A stretch of 64,000 bases of DNA from NCEH01 sp043195125 (GTDB taxonomy: Bacteria > Pseudomonadota > Alphaproteobacteria > Rhizobiales > Xanthobacteraceae): NCBI RefSeq assembly GCF_043195125.1, contig NZ_JBAFWR010000001.1. One strand, given 5' to 3'. Position 1 is the stretch's first letter, and each line of letters starts with the position of its first letter. Position numbers and translations under genes: made by a program. Shown piece after piece: positions 1-8,872 of the stretch. The notes below the pieces were generated by a model, which made no database searches, was not told where the DNA came from, and worked only from the letters and a program-made list of their open reading frames with translations.

Positions 1-199
1 GGCGTCCAAAACCAAGAGGGAGAGTGTACAAGCTAGAATGGGTATAAAATGGGAATTCCGACCTTTCTCCGCCAGACTTAAGCGGAGCGCAAGTGAAAAG
101 CCTGCCCGCCCTTGCCGCGTCCCGGGCTTTCATGTAAACAACCCCTCTTCAAACTAATATCCTACCTTATTCTACCGCGCACGAGGGAGTGCCGAGCCC

Positions 200-586
200 A
201 TGGCCCGTGTCACCGTTGAGGACTGCATCGACAAGGTCGACAACCGTTTCGAGCTGGTTCTCCTCGCCGGCCACCGCGCCCGCATGATTTCCTCCGGGGC
301 GCCCATCACGGTCGACCGCGACAACGACAAGAACCCGGTCGTTGCCCTGCGTGAAATCGCGGATGAGACGGTGAGCCCCGAGGATCTGAAGGAAGACCTC
401 ATCCACACCCTGCAGAAGTACACCGAGGTGGACGAGCCGGAACCCGAGACGGTGCCGATGATCGCCTCCAGCGTGGGCTCCAGCGACGATACCGATATCG
501 TGCTCGACCGCATGACCGAGGAGGAGCTTCTGGCCGGCCTCCAGGGCCTCGTGCCGCCCGAGCACAATGACGAGGACGAGGGCTGA
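200..586 (+). CDS. rpoZ: DNA-directed RNA polymerase omega subunit
   Basis: This 128-residue protein starts with the conserved omega core: VEDCIDKVDNRFELVLLAGHR lies in about residues 6-25, followed by the GAPITVDRDNDKNPVVALREIA stretch around 33-54. Omega helps fold and stabilise the beta' subunit during RNA polymerase assembly. The acidic C-terminal tail, residues 73-128, is longer than in E. coli omega, as is usual in alphaproteobacteria. An upstream GAGGGAG acts as ribosome binding site before the ATG. The gene stands alone, is convergent with rimO, and is followed by a clear intrinsic terminator. Confidence 0.96.
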   Translation: MARVTVEDCIDKVDNRFELVLLAGHRARMISSGAPITVDRDNDKNPVVALREIADETVSPEDLKEDLIHTLQKYTEVDEPEPETVPMIASSVGSSDDTDIVLDRMTEEELLAGLQGLVPPEHNDEDEG

Positions 587-620
587 ACCCCTTCGTCTCG
601 ATTGAATTTGCGTGATGTGT

Positions 621-656
621 GAACGCGGTCGGCTTCTGCCGGCCGCGTTTTCTTTT
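621..656 (+). terminator. Intrinsic terminator after rpoZ
   Basis: The stem AACGCGGTCGGC pairs with GCCGGCCGCGTT around a short TTCT loop, with one T/G position, and is followed by TTCTTTT. It lies 35 bases after the rpoZ stop and just before the end of the convergent rimO gene. Confidence 0.85.
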
Positions 657-670
657 GGCCGGCTTGCGTC

Positions 671-2005
671 TCAGAAGCCGACGGCGCTGCCCCGCAGGTC
701 ATAGGCGTCCGCCGCATCGATCTTCACGGTGGTGATCTCGCCCACCCGCAGCGGACGGCGCGAGGCGACATGCACGCGCCCGTCGATCTCCGGCGCGTCG
801 CCCTTGGTGCGGCCGATGGCGCCGGCCGGGCCGACGCTGTCGATGATGACCTGCTGGCGCGTGCCCACCTTGCGCTTGAGGCGGCGCGCGGAAATCGCCT
901 GCTGGGTCTTCATGAACCGATCGTAGCGCTCGGCCTTCACCTCGTCGGGCACCGGATCGGCGAGGGCGTTGGCGGGGGCGCCGGCCACCGGCTCGAACTT
1001 GAAGCAGCCCACGCGGTCGAGTTCGGCTTCCTTCAGGAAGTCCAGCAGCTCGGTGAATTCCTCCTCCGTCTCGCCGGGAAAGCCGACGATGAAGGTGGAG
1101 CGCAAGGTCAGGTCCGGCACCGCCGCGCGCCAAGCCTGCACGCGCGCCAGGGTCTTCTCCTGCGACGCCGGCCGCTTCATGCGCCTGAGCACCGTCGGGC
1201 TCGCATGCTGGAAGGGAATATCCAGATAGGGCAGCACCTTGCCGCTCGCCATCAGGTCCATCACCCGGTCCACATGGGGATAGGGATAGACATAATGCAG
1301 GCGCACCCACGCGCCGAGCTCGCCCAGCGCCTCGGCCAGATCGAAGAAGCGGGCGGAGCGTTCGCGATCGCGCCACAGGCTCTCGGCATATTTGATGTCG
1401 ACGCCGTAGGCCGAGGTATCCTGCGAGATCACCAGCAGTTCCTTCACCCCGGCGGCGACGAGGCGCTCGGCCTCGCGCATCACATCGGCGAGGGGGCGGC
1501 TCACAAGGTCGCCGCGCAGCTTGGGGATGATGCAGAAGGTGCAGCGATTGTTGCAGCCTTCGGAAATCTTCAGATACGCATAATGGCGCGGGGTCAGCTT
1601 GATGCCGTGCTCGGGCACGAGATCCAGGAACGGATCATGCTGCGGCGGCACGGCTTCGTGCACGGCGGCGAGCACGCTCTCATATTGCTGGGGGCCGGAA
1701 ATGGCGAGAACGCTCGGGTGCACCGCGCGGATCTGCTCCGGCTCGGCGCCCATGCAGCCGGTGACGACCACCTTGCCGTTCTCCGCCAGCGCCTCGCCGA
1801 TGGCGGAAAGGCTCTCCGCCTTGGCGCTGTCCAGAAACCCGCAGGTGTTGACGATCACGAGGTCCGCGCCGTCATGGCCGCGGGAGAGTTCATAGCCTTC
1901 GGCGCGCAGGCGCGTGATGATGCGTTCGCTGTCCACCAGCGCCTTCGGGCAGCCAAGCGAGACGAACGAAATACGAGGCGAAGTCTTCGGCGCGAGTTCG
2001 GCCAT
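671..2005 (-). CDS. rimO: Ribosomal protein S12 methylthiotransferase RimO
   Basis: This radical-SAM enzyme methylthiolates an aspartate of ribosomal protein S12, and its 444 residues match the family length. The N-terminal methylthiotransferase domain carries its three cluster cysteines at C19, C55 and C84. The radical-SAM triad CNNRCTFC gives C151, C155 and C158. The C-terminal part, about 380-444, is the TRAM domain. The sequence SLGCPKALVDSE near the start and the LPYLDIPFQHAS and STFIVGFPGETEEEF segments favour RimO over MiaB. It is transcribed towards rpoZ from a 400-base divergent region shared with exbB. Confidence 0.95.
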   Translation of the reverse strand: MAELAPKTSPRISFVSLGCPKALVDSERIITRLRAEGYELSRGHDGADLVIVNTCGFLDSAKAESLSAIGEALAENGKVVVTGCMGAEPEQIRAVHPSVLAISGPQQYESVLAAVHEAVPPQHDPFLDLVPEHGIKLTPRHYAYLKISEGCNNRCTFCIIPKLRGDLVSRPLADVMREAERLVAAGVKELLVISQDTSAYGVDIKYAESLWRDRERSARFFDLAEALGELGAWVRLHYVYPYPHVDRVMDLMASGKVLPYLDIPFQHASPTVLRRMKRPASQEKTLARVQAWRAAVPDLTLRSTFIVGFPGETEEEFTELLDFLKEAELDRVGCFKFEPVAGAPANALADPVPDEVKAERYDRFMKTQQAISARRLKRKVGTRQQVIIDSVGPAGAIGRTKGDAPEIDGRVHVASRRPLRVGEITTVKIDAADAYDLRGSAVGF

Positions 2006-2405
2006 GGCGCGGGGCGCGTTTCCATCAGTGTCAGGAGCGCCGACGCGTTAAGCGAGGATAGGGGCGGCGTCAATCCCGCGCCGGAACACGAAACTGGCAA
2101 TCCCCGCGCCGCAGCGGCGGATCGTGCCGGTGCCGCCTTCCGCCGTGGGGACGCGCGGCTTGATGGAAGTGGGGGCCAGCACGCCGGGAGCGCCGCTTGG
2201 AGGAGCCGTCCGCAGGCTTTCGTCCGAGCGTTCGGCGGGCCCATGCAAGAAGAGTGTCATGACGTTGCGGTATTGGCGCGCATGGTCGCAGCGGCGAAAA
2301 AGGCTTAACGTTGCTCGCCCGATGGCGTAATGAATGGGCAGCCAGCCAATCCCCTTTGCGGGTCGCCAGCCAAACCAGCTTTCTTTTTCTTGCCGGTGAA
2401 GCGCG
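2006..2405. other. 400-base divergent intergenic region, rimO/exbB
   Basis: No supported gene lies here; the open frames on both strands have no recognisable protein. It must hold the promoters of rimO and of the exbB operon. I found no clear iron-regulator box. The only repetition I noticed is a 9-base direct repeat, GCCAGCCAA, at 2341-2349 and 2365-2373, 24 bases apart and close to the exbB start. Confidence 0.5.
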
Positions 2406-3455
2406 ATGACGACACGCGAATTTTCATGCATGCCCAGCGCGTGCGTCCGTTGGGGTTCGATTTTTTCCCTGGTCCTGGCCTGCGCCTTTGCGGCGCCCGG
2501 CGCGGTGATGGCGCAGCAGCCGCTGCCGCAGGCTCCCTCTGCTTCCACGCCCGCGCAACCCGCGACGCCGGCTTTGACGGCAGGTCCTGCAAAACCCGCT
2601 CCCGTATCGAATGCCGCCCAGCCCATGGCGCCGACGGCGCCTCCTGGAACGCCTGCGCTCGGCGCTCCGGCCGCCAGCGCCCCCCAGCCGGCGACGAACA
2701 CCGCACCCGATGCCGCGCATCAAGCGCCCGTGGCGACCTCCGCGTCCCTGATCCTGCCGCACGATCTTTCGCCGTGGGGCATGTTCATGGCGGCGGATCT
2801 GGTGGTGAAGGCGGTGATGCTCGGGCTTGCCTTCGCATCCGTGGTCACCTGGACCGTGGCCGTGGTGAAGGTGCTCGAACTTTTCATGGCGCTGGCGCAG
2901 GCCCGGCGCGGGCTCAAGATCCTGCGCAAATCCAGCGGGCTCCTGCCGGCCGCCGGCGCGCTCGGCACCGCCAAGACCACCACCAACCGCCTGGTGCGCG
3001 CCGCCCTGGCGGAACTCGAGGCCTCGCGCGGCCTGCCGGCGGAAGGCATCAAGGAGAGCGTGGCGATTTCGCTGAGCCGGATCGATGCCTATGCCACGCG
3101 CCGCATGCAGGTGGGCACGGGCCTTCTGGCCACCATCGGCGCGACGGCGCCGTTCGTCGGGCTGTTCGGCACCGTCTGGGGCATCATGAACAGCTTCATC
3201 GGCATCTCGAAGGCACAGACCACCAATCTCGCCGTTGTGGCGCCGGGCATTGCGGAAGCGCTGCTCGCCACCGCCATCGGCCTGGTTGCCGCCATTCCGG
3301 CGGTGGTGATCTACAACGTGTTCGCGCGCGCCATCGCCAATTACAAGGCGACGCTGGGGGATTCCTCCTCCGAAGTGCTGCGGCACCTCTCGCGTGACCT
3401 CGACCGGCAGGAGGCCGGCATCATGGCGCCGTCCCTGCGCGCAGCGGCGGAGTGA
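2406..3455 (+). CDS. exbB: TonB-system energiser ExbB (MotA/TolQ/ExbB proton channel)
   Basis: ExbB forms the inner-membrane proton channel that powers TonB-dependent outer-membrane import. The 349-residue protein has a signal-peptide-like N terminus ending near AVMAQ, then a Pro/Ala-rich periplasmic extension to about residue 115. Three membrane segments follow, around 125-155, 230-255 and 275-300. The MotA_ExbB core includes TGLLATIGATAPFVGLFGTVWG and APGIAEALLATAIGLVAAIPAV. The long N-terminal extension is known from many alphaproteobacterial and pseudomonad ExbB proteins. exbD follows after three bases. TolQ is the alternative, but the exbD and TonB partners argue for ExbB. Confidence 0.93.
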   Translation: MTTREFSCMPSACVRWGSIFSLVLACAFAAPGAVMAQQPLPQAPSASTPAQPATPALTAGPAKPAPVSNAAQPMAPTAPPGTPALGAPAASAPQPATNTAPDAAHQAPVATSASLILPHDLSPWGMFMAADLVVKAVMLGLAFASVVTWTVAVVKVLELFMALAQARRGLKILRKSSGLLPAAGALGTAKTTTNRLVRAALAELEASRGLPAEGIKESVAISLSRIDAYATRRMQVGTGLLATIGATAPFVGLFGTVWGIMNSFIGISKAQTTNLAVVAPGIAEALLATAIGLVAAIPAVVIYNVFARAIANYKATLGDSSSEVLRHLSRDLDRQEAGIMAPSLRAAAE

Positions 3456-3458
3456 GCC

Positions 3459-3968
3459 ATGGCCGCGAAGCTCGATCTCGGCGGGGACGATCTCGTCGAA
3501 AACCACGAAATCAACGTCACGCCGTTCATCGACGTCATCCTCGTGCTGCTGATCATCTTCATGGTCGCCGCTCCCTTGGCCACCGTGGACGTGCAGGTGG
3601 ACCTGCCGACCTCCAACGCCCAGCCGCAGCCGCGACCGGACAAGCCGCTGTTTCTGACGGTGAAGAGCGATCTTTCCCTTTCGCTGGGCAATGACCAGGT
3701 GCCGCGCGACGGCTTCGGCCGGGTTCTGGATGCCGCCTCGAACGGCGACAAGCAGCAGCGCGTGTTCGTGCGCGCCGACCGCTCCGTGCCCTATGGCGAC
3801 GTGATGGAAGTGATGAACCTGCTGCGCAATGCGGGCTATCTGAAGGTGGCTCTGGTGGGGCTGGAAGGCGCGACCACGGGCGCCGCCGCGCCTGCGCTGC
3901 CGGCCACTGCACCAGCGGCGCCGCCTTCCGCGGCGCCCGTGTCCGCTGGGCCTGGGGCGGGGCGGTGA
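3459..3968 (+). CDS. exbD: TonB-system energiser ExbD
   Basis: ExbD is the single-span partner of ExbB. The 169-residue protein has the family hallmark ENHEINVTPFIDVILVLLIIFMV at about 15-37, which places the proton-relay aspartate in the membrane helix. A periplasmic domain follows to about 135, including the conserved VFVRADRSVPYGDVMEVMNLL region. The last 35 residues are Ala/Pro-rich low-complexity sequence beyond the usual domain. The stop codon overlaps the GTG start of the downstream tonB gene, so translation is probably coupled. Confidence 0.94.
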   Translation: MAAKLDLGGDDLVENHEINVTPFIDVILVLLIIFMVAAPLATVDVQVDLPTSNAQPQPRPDKPLFLTVKSDLSLSLGNDQVPRDGFGRVLDAASNGDKQQRVFVRADRSVPYGDVMEVMNLLRNAGYLKVALVGLEGATTGAAAPALPATAPAAPPSAAPVSAGPGAGR

Positions 3969-4822
3969 CCTCGATCCACCATCCCCATTTCCACTGGCAT
4001 CATCCGACGCGGGCGGAGGTGCTGGGCTTCATCGCGCGCTGGGCTCTGGCGGCTCTGGTGATTTTCCTCATCCACGGGGCGCTGGTCTATATCGGCCTCT
4101 ATTGGCAGCGCGACCAGGAGGGCGATCTTCCGGCGGCGGCGATGGTGATCGAGCTGGCCGATCTCGCGGTGTCGTCGCCGACCGAAACGCCCGATGTCGC
4201 GCCCGGCCCGCCCATGGTGAAAGCACCGGACCCGGTGCCCGACGCCCCAGAGACCCCGGATGATTCGCCCCCGCCGCCCGAGCAGCAGGTGATGGAGAAG
4301 GTGGAGGAAGTGTTCGAGCTTCCCCCGCCGCCGCCCATGGCCGAGGTGACGTTGCCCCAGCAGAAGCCGGTGGAGGAGGTGAAGGAAAAGCCGAAGCCGC
4401 AGGAAAAGCCCGAGCCGCCGAAAAAGAAGGCGAGTCGCAAGCCCGCCGCGCCAGCAACCACCGCCGCGCCGAAGACCGATGCGCCGGTGGCGACCACCGC
4501 CGCGGCGCCGGCCATCGGTGCGTCCTCCGCGAATTCGGCGGCGCAGGCGACCTGGCGTGGACAGCTGATGGCGCACCTCAACCGCTATAAGCGCTATCCC
4601 TCCGACGCCAATGGCGACAAGGGCATGGCGCGCCTGCGCTTCACCATCGACCGCTCGGGGCGGGTCGTGTCCTCGAGCCTTGCCGGCTCCGCCGGCTCCG
4701 CCGCCCTGGACCGGGAGGTGCTTTCGCTGATCCAGCGCGCCTCGCCCGTGCCGGCGCCGCCGCCGGAAGTCACCGGCAGCACCATCAGCCTCACCGTGCC
4801 GGTGAACTTCAACCCGCGCTGA
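3965..4822 (+). CDS. tonB: TonB family energy transducer
   Basis: TonB spans from the inner membrane to outer-membrane receptors and transmits energy from ExbBD. The 285-residue protein has one membrane helix at about 20-45 and a long Pro/Glu/Lys-rich spacer, about 70-160, typical of the periplasm-spanning rod. An Ala/Thr-rich stretch follows, then a C-terminal TonB domain from about 195 containing YKRYPSDANGDKGMARLRF and a final SLTVPVNFNPR. The GTG start overlaps the exbD stop. No TonB-dependent receptor is encoded nearby, so the imported substrate (iron chelate, vitamin or other) cannot be told. Confidence 0.9.
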   Translation: MTSIHHPHFHWHHPTRAEVLGFIARWALAALVIFLIHGALVYIGLYWQRDQEGDLPAAAMVIELADLAVSSPTETPDVAPGPPMVKAPDPVPDAPETPDDSPPPPEQQVMEKVEEVFELPPPPPMAEVTLPQQKPVEEVKEKPKPQEKPEPPKKKASRKPAAPATTAAPKTDAPVATTAAAPAIGASSANSAAQATWRGQLMAHLNRYKRYPSDANGDKGMARLRFTIDRSGRVVSSSLAGSAGSAALDREVLSLIQRASPVPAPPPEVTGSTISLTVPVNFNPR

Positions 4823-5010
4823 CGGTGCAATACGTGAGGCGAGGGAGCGCGCGCCGCGCACGCCCCTCGGCCCGCGCAGCCCTGCCGTGCCGGAAAGGTG
4901 GGGTGGGGCTTTGGACTTGGCCGCAACCCTGTGCTAAGCGACCACCCCTGCCCAAGTTCGCGCCAGCCGTGCCGCGAGCCGGCGCAGCGAAACCCTCGGA
5001 GACCACCTTC

Positions 5011-6324
5011 ATGGCCTCGCTCGACGCGAACCGCGCCTCCGTCACGGAGGATCTGAACCGCTTCTTCTCCGCGCCGCTCTCGGAGAGCGATCCCGAGATC
5101 GCCGCCGCGATTACGGCGGAGCTCGGTCGCCAGCGCGAGGAAATCGAACTGATTGCGTCCGAGAACATCGTCTCGCGCGCGGTTCTGGAAGCGCAGGGTT
5201 CGGTTCTCACGAACAAATATGCCGAAGGCTATCCGGGCAAGCGCTATTACGGCGGCTGCCAGTTCGTGGATGTCGCGGAAAATCTCGCGATCGACCGGGC
5301 GAAGAAGCTGTTCGGGTGCGGCTTCGCCAATGTGCAGCCCAATTCCGGCAGCCAGGCCAATCAGGCCGTGTTCTTCGCCCTCATGCAGCCCGGCGATGCG
5401 TTTCTGGGTCTCAATCTGGCGGCCGGCGGACACCTGACCCACGGCTCGCCCGTGAACATGTCCGGCAAGTGGTTCACCCCCATCGCCTATGGCGTGCGCG
5501 AGGATGACCAGCGCATCGACTATGAGGAAGTGGCCAAGCTCGCCGACCAGCACAAGCCCAAGGTGATCGTCGCCGGCGGCTCGGCTTATCCCCGCATCAT
5601 CGATTTCGCCAAGATGCGCGCCATCGCCGATTCGGTGGGCGCCAAGCTGATGGTGGACATGGCGCATTTCGCCGGCCTCGTGGCAGGCGGCGCGCATCCG
5701 AGCCCGTTCCCGCACGCCCATGTGGTGACCACCACCACCCACAAGACTCTGCGCGGCCCGCGCGGCGGCATGATCCTGACCAATGACGAGGATCTGGCCA
5801 AGAAGATCAATTCCGCGATCTTCCCGGGCATCCAGGGCGGCCCGCTGATGCATGTCATCGCCGGCAAGGCGGTGGCCTTCGGCGAGGCGCTCCAGCCCTC
5901 GTTCAAGATCTATGCGAAGAACGTGGTGGAGAACGCCAAGGCGCTTGCCGACACGCTGCGCGGCCACGGGTTCGCCATCGTCTCCGGCGGCACCGACACC
6001 CATCTGATGCTGGTGGACCTGCGGCCCAAGCGGCTGACCGGCAAGGTCTCCGAGGCGGCGCTGGGGCGCGCCCACATCACCACGAATAAGAACGGCATTC
6101 CCTTCGATCCCGAAAAGCCGTTCGTCACCTCGGGCGTGCGTCTCGGTACGCCGGCGGGGACGACGCGCGGATTCGGGGTGGCGGAATTCCAACAGGTGGG
6201 CCACATGATCGCGGAAGTCCTCGACGTGCTCTCGCAGAAGGGCACGGACGAGGATAGCCTGGTGGAACAGGCGGTTCGCGGGAAAGTGGCCGAGCTTCTG
6301 GCGCGCTTCCCCATCTACAGCTGA
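5011..6324 (+). CDS. glyA: Serine hydroxymethyltransferase
   Basis: GlyA interconverts serine and glycine, charging tetrahydrofolate with a one-carbon unit. I start it at the ATG giving MASLDANRAS, because sequence upstream of this does not look like the family; this gives 437 residues, the normal size. The characteristic EIELIASENIVSRAVLEAQGSVLTNKYAEGYPGKRYYGG region is near the N terminus. The PLP-binding lysine lies in VTTTTHKTLRGPRGG at K245. The C-terminal TNKNGIPFDPEKPFVTSGVRLGTPA segment is also conserved. It heads the glyA-nrdR-rib-nusB-thiL run. Confidence 0.96.
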   Translation: MASLDANRASVTEDLNRFFSAPLSESDPEIAAAITAELGRQREEIELIASENIVSRAVLEAQGSVLTNKYAEGYPGKRYYGGCQFVDVAENLAIDRAKKLFGCGFANVQPNSGSQANQAVFFALMQPGDAFLGLNLAAGGHLTHGSPVNMSGKWFTPIAYGVREDDQRIDYEEVAKLADQHKPKVIVAGGSAYPRIIDFAKMRAIADSVGAKLMVDMAHFAGLVAGGAHPSPFPHAHVVTTTTHKTLRGPRGGMILTNDEDLAKKINSAIFPGIQGGPLMHVIAGKAVAFGEALQPSFKIYAKNVVENAKALADTLRGHGFAIVSGGTDTHLMLVDLRPKRLTGKVSEAALGRAHITTNKNGIPFDPEKPFVTSGVRLGTPAGTTRGFGVAEFQQVGHMIAEVLDVLSQKGTDEDSLVEQAVRGKVAELLARFPIYS

Positions 6325-6352
6325 GCGCGGGGGCGCCGGGGAGCTATCCAAC

Positions 6353-6862
6353 ATGCGGTGCCCGTACTGCGGAAGCCTGGACACCCAGGTGAAGGATAGC
6401 CGGCCGACCGAGGACAACACGGCCATTCGCCGCCGCCGGGTGTGCCCCGATTGCGGCGGCCGCTTCACCACGTTCGAGCGCGTGCAATTGCGCGAGCTCA
6501 TGGTCCTGAAGCGGTCCGGCCGGCGCGTCCCGTTCGACCGGGACAAGCTCGCCCGCTCGGTGGAGATCGCCCTGCGCAAGCGGCCGGTGGAGCCGGAGCG
6601 GGTGGAGCGCATGCTCTCCGGCCTGGTGCGGCAGCTGGAAAGCCTCGGCGACAGCGACATCACCTCCGAGACCATCGGCGAACTGGTGATGGAAGGCCTC
6701 AAGCAGATCGACGACGTGGCTTACGTCCGTTTTGCTTCGGTCTATCGCAATTTCCGCGAAGCGAAAGATTTCGAAAGCCTGCTCGGCGAGCTGTCGTCGG
6801 ACGGCGAGCCCAAGCCGGGCGCCGGCGAACCCAAGTCGGCTTCCGCGGCGCACGAGGACTGA
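6353..6862 (+). CDS. nrdR: Transcriptional repressor NrdR
   Basis: NrdR represses ribonucleotide reductase genes in response to ATP/dATP. The 169-residue protein has the N-terminal zinc ribbon with C3, C6, C31 and C34 (CPYC...CPDC) and an ATP-cone domain from about 49 to 139. The C terminus is short and Gly/Pro/Lys-rich. It lies 28 bases after glyA and four bases before ribD, the usual alphaproteobacterial neighbourhood. I did not find a pair of NrdR boxes in this window, so its targets lie elsewhere. Confidence 0.96.
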   Translation: MRCPYCGSLDTQVKDSRPTEDNTAIRRRRVCPDCGGRFTTFERVQLRELMVLKRSGRRVPFDRDKLARSVEIALRKRPVEPERVERMLSGLVRQLESLGDSDITSETIGELVMEGLKQIDDVAYVRFASVYRNFREAKDFESLLGELSSDGEPKPGAGEPKSASAAHED

Positions 6863-6866
6863 TCCC

Positions 6867-8003
6867 ATGGCAGCCCCTGAGGCGGTCATCTCCCCGCAGG
6901 AAGACGAGCGGCTGATGGCTGAGGCGCTGCTGGTCGGGCAGGAGGGCCTCGGCCGCACCTGGCCCAATCCCTCGGTCGGCGCGCTCGTGGTGCGGCAGAC
7001 GGAGCACGGGCCGAAGATCCTCGGCGCCGCCGGCACCGCGCCCGCCGGCCGGCCCCACGCCGAACCTCTTGCCTTGGCGCAGTCGGGGGAGGGCGCACGC
7101 GGCGCGACGCTCTATGTCACGCTCGAACCCTGCTCCCATCACGGCCGCACGCCCCCTTGCGCGGATGCGGTGGTCGCCGCCGGCATTAGCCGTGTGGTGG
7201 CGGCCATCGAGGATCCCGACCATCGTGTGAAGGGCCGGGGCGTCGCGCGCCTGCGGGCCGCCGGCATCTGGGTGACGGTGGGGGTCGGCGCCGAACAGGC
7301 CCTGGAAGATCATGCCGGGCACATCAGCCGTGTCACGCGTGGACGGCCGCATGTGCTGCTGAAGATGGCGGTTTCCGCTGACGGCAAGGCGGCACTACCC
7401 GGCCCGCGCCCGGCGGCGATCACGGGGGAAGAGGCGCGCACCCGCGTCCATCTCATGCGCGCCCACAACGATGCCATCATGGTGGGCATCGGCACCGTGC
7501 TGGCCGACGATCCCATGCTCACCTGCCGCCTGCCGGGCCTGGAAGGGCGTTCGCCGGTGCGCGTGGTGCTGGACAGCGACCTGCGCCTGCCGCCGTCCTC
7601 CGCTCTGGTGCGCACCGCGCAGGAGGTGCCGGTGTGGGTGGTGTGCGCGGAGGATGCCCCGCTCGGCCCCGAACGTATCCTGGTGGACCTCGGCCTGGAA
7701 GTCCTGCGGGTGCCGCGCGCGGGCGACGGGCGGCTCGATCTTGGCGCGAGCCTGCATCTGCTCGGGCTGCTGGGCGTGACGCGGCTCATGGTGGAAGGCG
7801 GCCCGCATCTGGCGGCCGCGCTGCTGGATGCTGGCCTCGTGGACGAGGTGGCGCTGCTGCGCGGTGCGCGCCCGCTCGGCCCCGACGCGCTCGACGCCTT
7901 GCCGGGCCGGGCGCTGGAGCGCCTCACCGCGCCGGTGGGTTTCGTCGAGGTCGAGCATGCGGACCTCGGCCCCGACCATCTGATGCGCCTGCGCCGGCGG
8001 TGA
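6867..8003 (+). CDS. ribD: Bifunctional riboflavin biosynthesis deaminase/reductase RibD
   Basis: RibD carries out the second and third steps of riboflavin synthesis, deaminating the pyrimidine ring and reducing the ribose side chain. I start it at the ATG four bases after nrdR, giving 378 residues. The N-terminal deaminase domain has the zinc site HAE at H64-E66 and PCSHHGRTPPC with C89 and C98. The C-terminal reductase domain begins near 150 with HVLLKMAVSADGKAALPG and ends with the LMVEGGPHLAAALLDAGLVDE region. Longer upstream starts would overlap nrdR. Confidence 0.95.
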   Translation: MAAPEAVISPQEDERLMAEALLVGQEGLGRTWPNPSVGALVVRQTEHGPKILGAAGTAPAGRPHAEPLALAQSGEGARGATLYVTLEPCSHHGRTPPCADAVVAAGISRVVAAIEDPDHRVKGRGVARLRAAGIWVTVGVGAEQALEDHAGHISRVTRGRPHVLLKMAVSADGKAALPGPRPAAITGEEARTRVHLMRAHNDAIMVGIGTVLADDPMLTCRLPGLEGRSPVRVVLDSDLRLPPSSALVRTAQEVPVWVVCAEDAPLGPERILVDLGLEVLRVPRAGDGRLDLGASLHLLGLLGVTRLMVEGGPHLAAALLDAGLVDEVALLRGARPLGPDALDALPGRALERLTAPVGFVEVEHADLGPDHLMRLRRR

Positions 8004-8227
8004 GGCCGCGGCGCCGCCGTCCGCGCCACACGCAGGGGCGCCATGCGCTGCGGCGCTGCGCCATCGCGAAAAAGGGACGCGATTTTCGCCGCGACATGCT
8101 CTAAGGGCGTGACATCTGGCTTTTGCGGCGCACCCTGGCGCGCCCGCCGCCGAGGCCGGGCGGTGCCACGCGCATTCCCGCGGGGGATGACGGCACGGCC
8201 GGGCCCATATGGATTTGGACGCACACC

Positions 8228-8866
8228 ATGTTCACCGGCATCGTCACGGATCTTGGCCTTCTCACCGAGGTGACCGCGCATCACGAGGTGCGCACCCTTG
8301 TCATCGCCTCGGATTATGATCCCGCCGGCATCGCCATCGGCGCGTCGATCGCCTGCTCGGGCGTCTGCCTCACGGTGACGGCGGTGCGCGAGGGCGGCCC
8401 CCGGCGCAGCCTCTTCACGGTGGATGCGGCGCCTGAGACCTTGGCCATCACCACGGTGGCGCAATGGCAGGCGGGGCGGCGCATCAATCTGGAGCGCGCG
8501 CTGGCCATTGGCGCGGAACTCGGCGGACATATCGTGACCGGCCATGTGGACGCCATGGCGCGGGTCGCGGCGCGGGAGGATTTTGCCGAGACCACCAAAT
8601 TCACCTTCGAGGCGCCGGCGGATCTCGCCCGCTTCATCGCCGCGAAGGGCTCGGTCTGCCTCGATGGCACCTCGCTCACGGTGAACACCGTGGATGGCAA
8701 TTTTTTCACCTGCCTGCTCATCCCCCACACCCTCGCGGTCACCTCCTGGGGGGGCGTGAAGGCCGGCGACGACGTCAATCTCGAAGTGGACCTGATGGCG
8801 CGCTATGCGGCGCGACTTGCGGAGTTCCCTCGCGGCGAGTACCCCTCGCGCCCAATTCAGGAGTGA
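8228..8866 (+). CDS. ribE: Riboflavin synthase alpha chain
   Basis: Riboflavin synthase dismutates two 6,7-dimethyl-8-ribityllumazine molecules. I start it at the ATG giving MFTGIVTDLG, the near-invariant family N terminus, for 212 residues. The protein shows the expected two tandem lumazine-binding repeats, with ACSGVCLTVTAV in the first and GSVCLDGTSLTVNTVDG in the second. It follows ribD after 224 bases in which I saw neither a convincing FMN riboswitch nor another gene, and it precedes ribH by six bases. Confidence 0.95.
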   Translation: MFTGIVTDLGLLTEVTAHHEVRTLVIASDYDPAGIAIGASIACSGVCLTVTAVREGGPRRSLFTVDAAPETLAITTVAQWQAGRRINLERALAIGAELGGHIVTGHVDAMARVAAREDFAETTKFTFEAPADLARFIAAKGSVCLDGTSLTVNTVDGNFFTCLLIPHTLAVTSWGGVKAGDDVNLEVDLMARYAARLAEFPRGEYPSRPIQE

Positions 8867-8872
8867 TTTGAC

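Noticed and set aside
770..2308. A 512-codon plus-strand frame opposite rimO
   Set aside because: It is antisense to a clearly conserved enzyme and is rich in Ala, Arg, Gly and His, as expected of a GC-rich shadow frame.
4594..6702. A 702-codon minus-strand frame across tonB, glyA and nrdR
   Set aside because: It crosses three well-supported genes on the other strand and resembles no protein.
8004..8227. Possible FMN riboswitch between ribD and ribE
   Set aside because: The conserved FMN aptamer boxes are not present in this 224-base gap.
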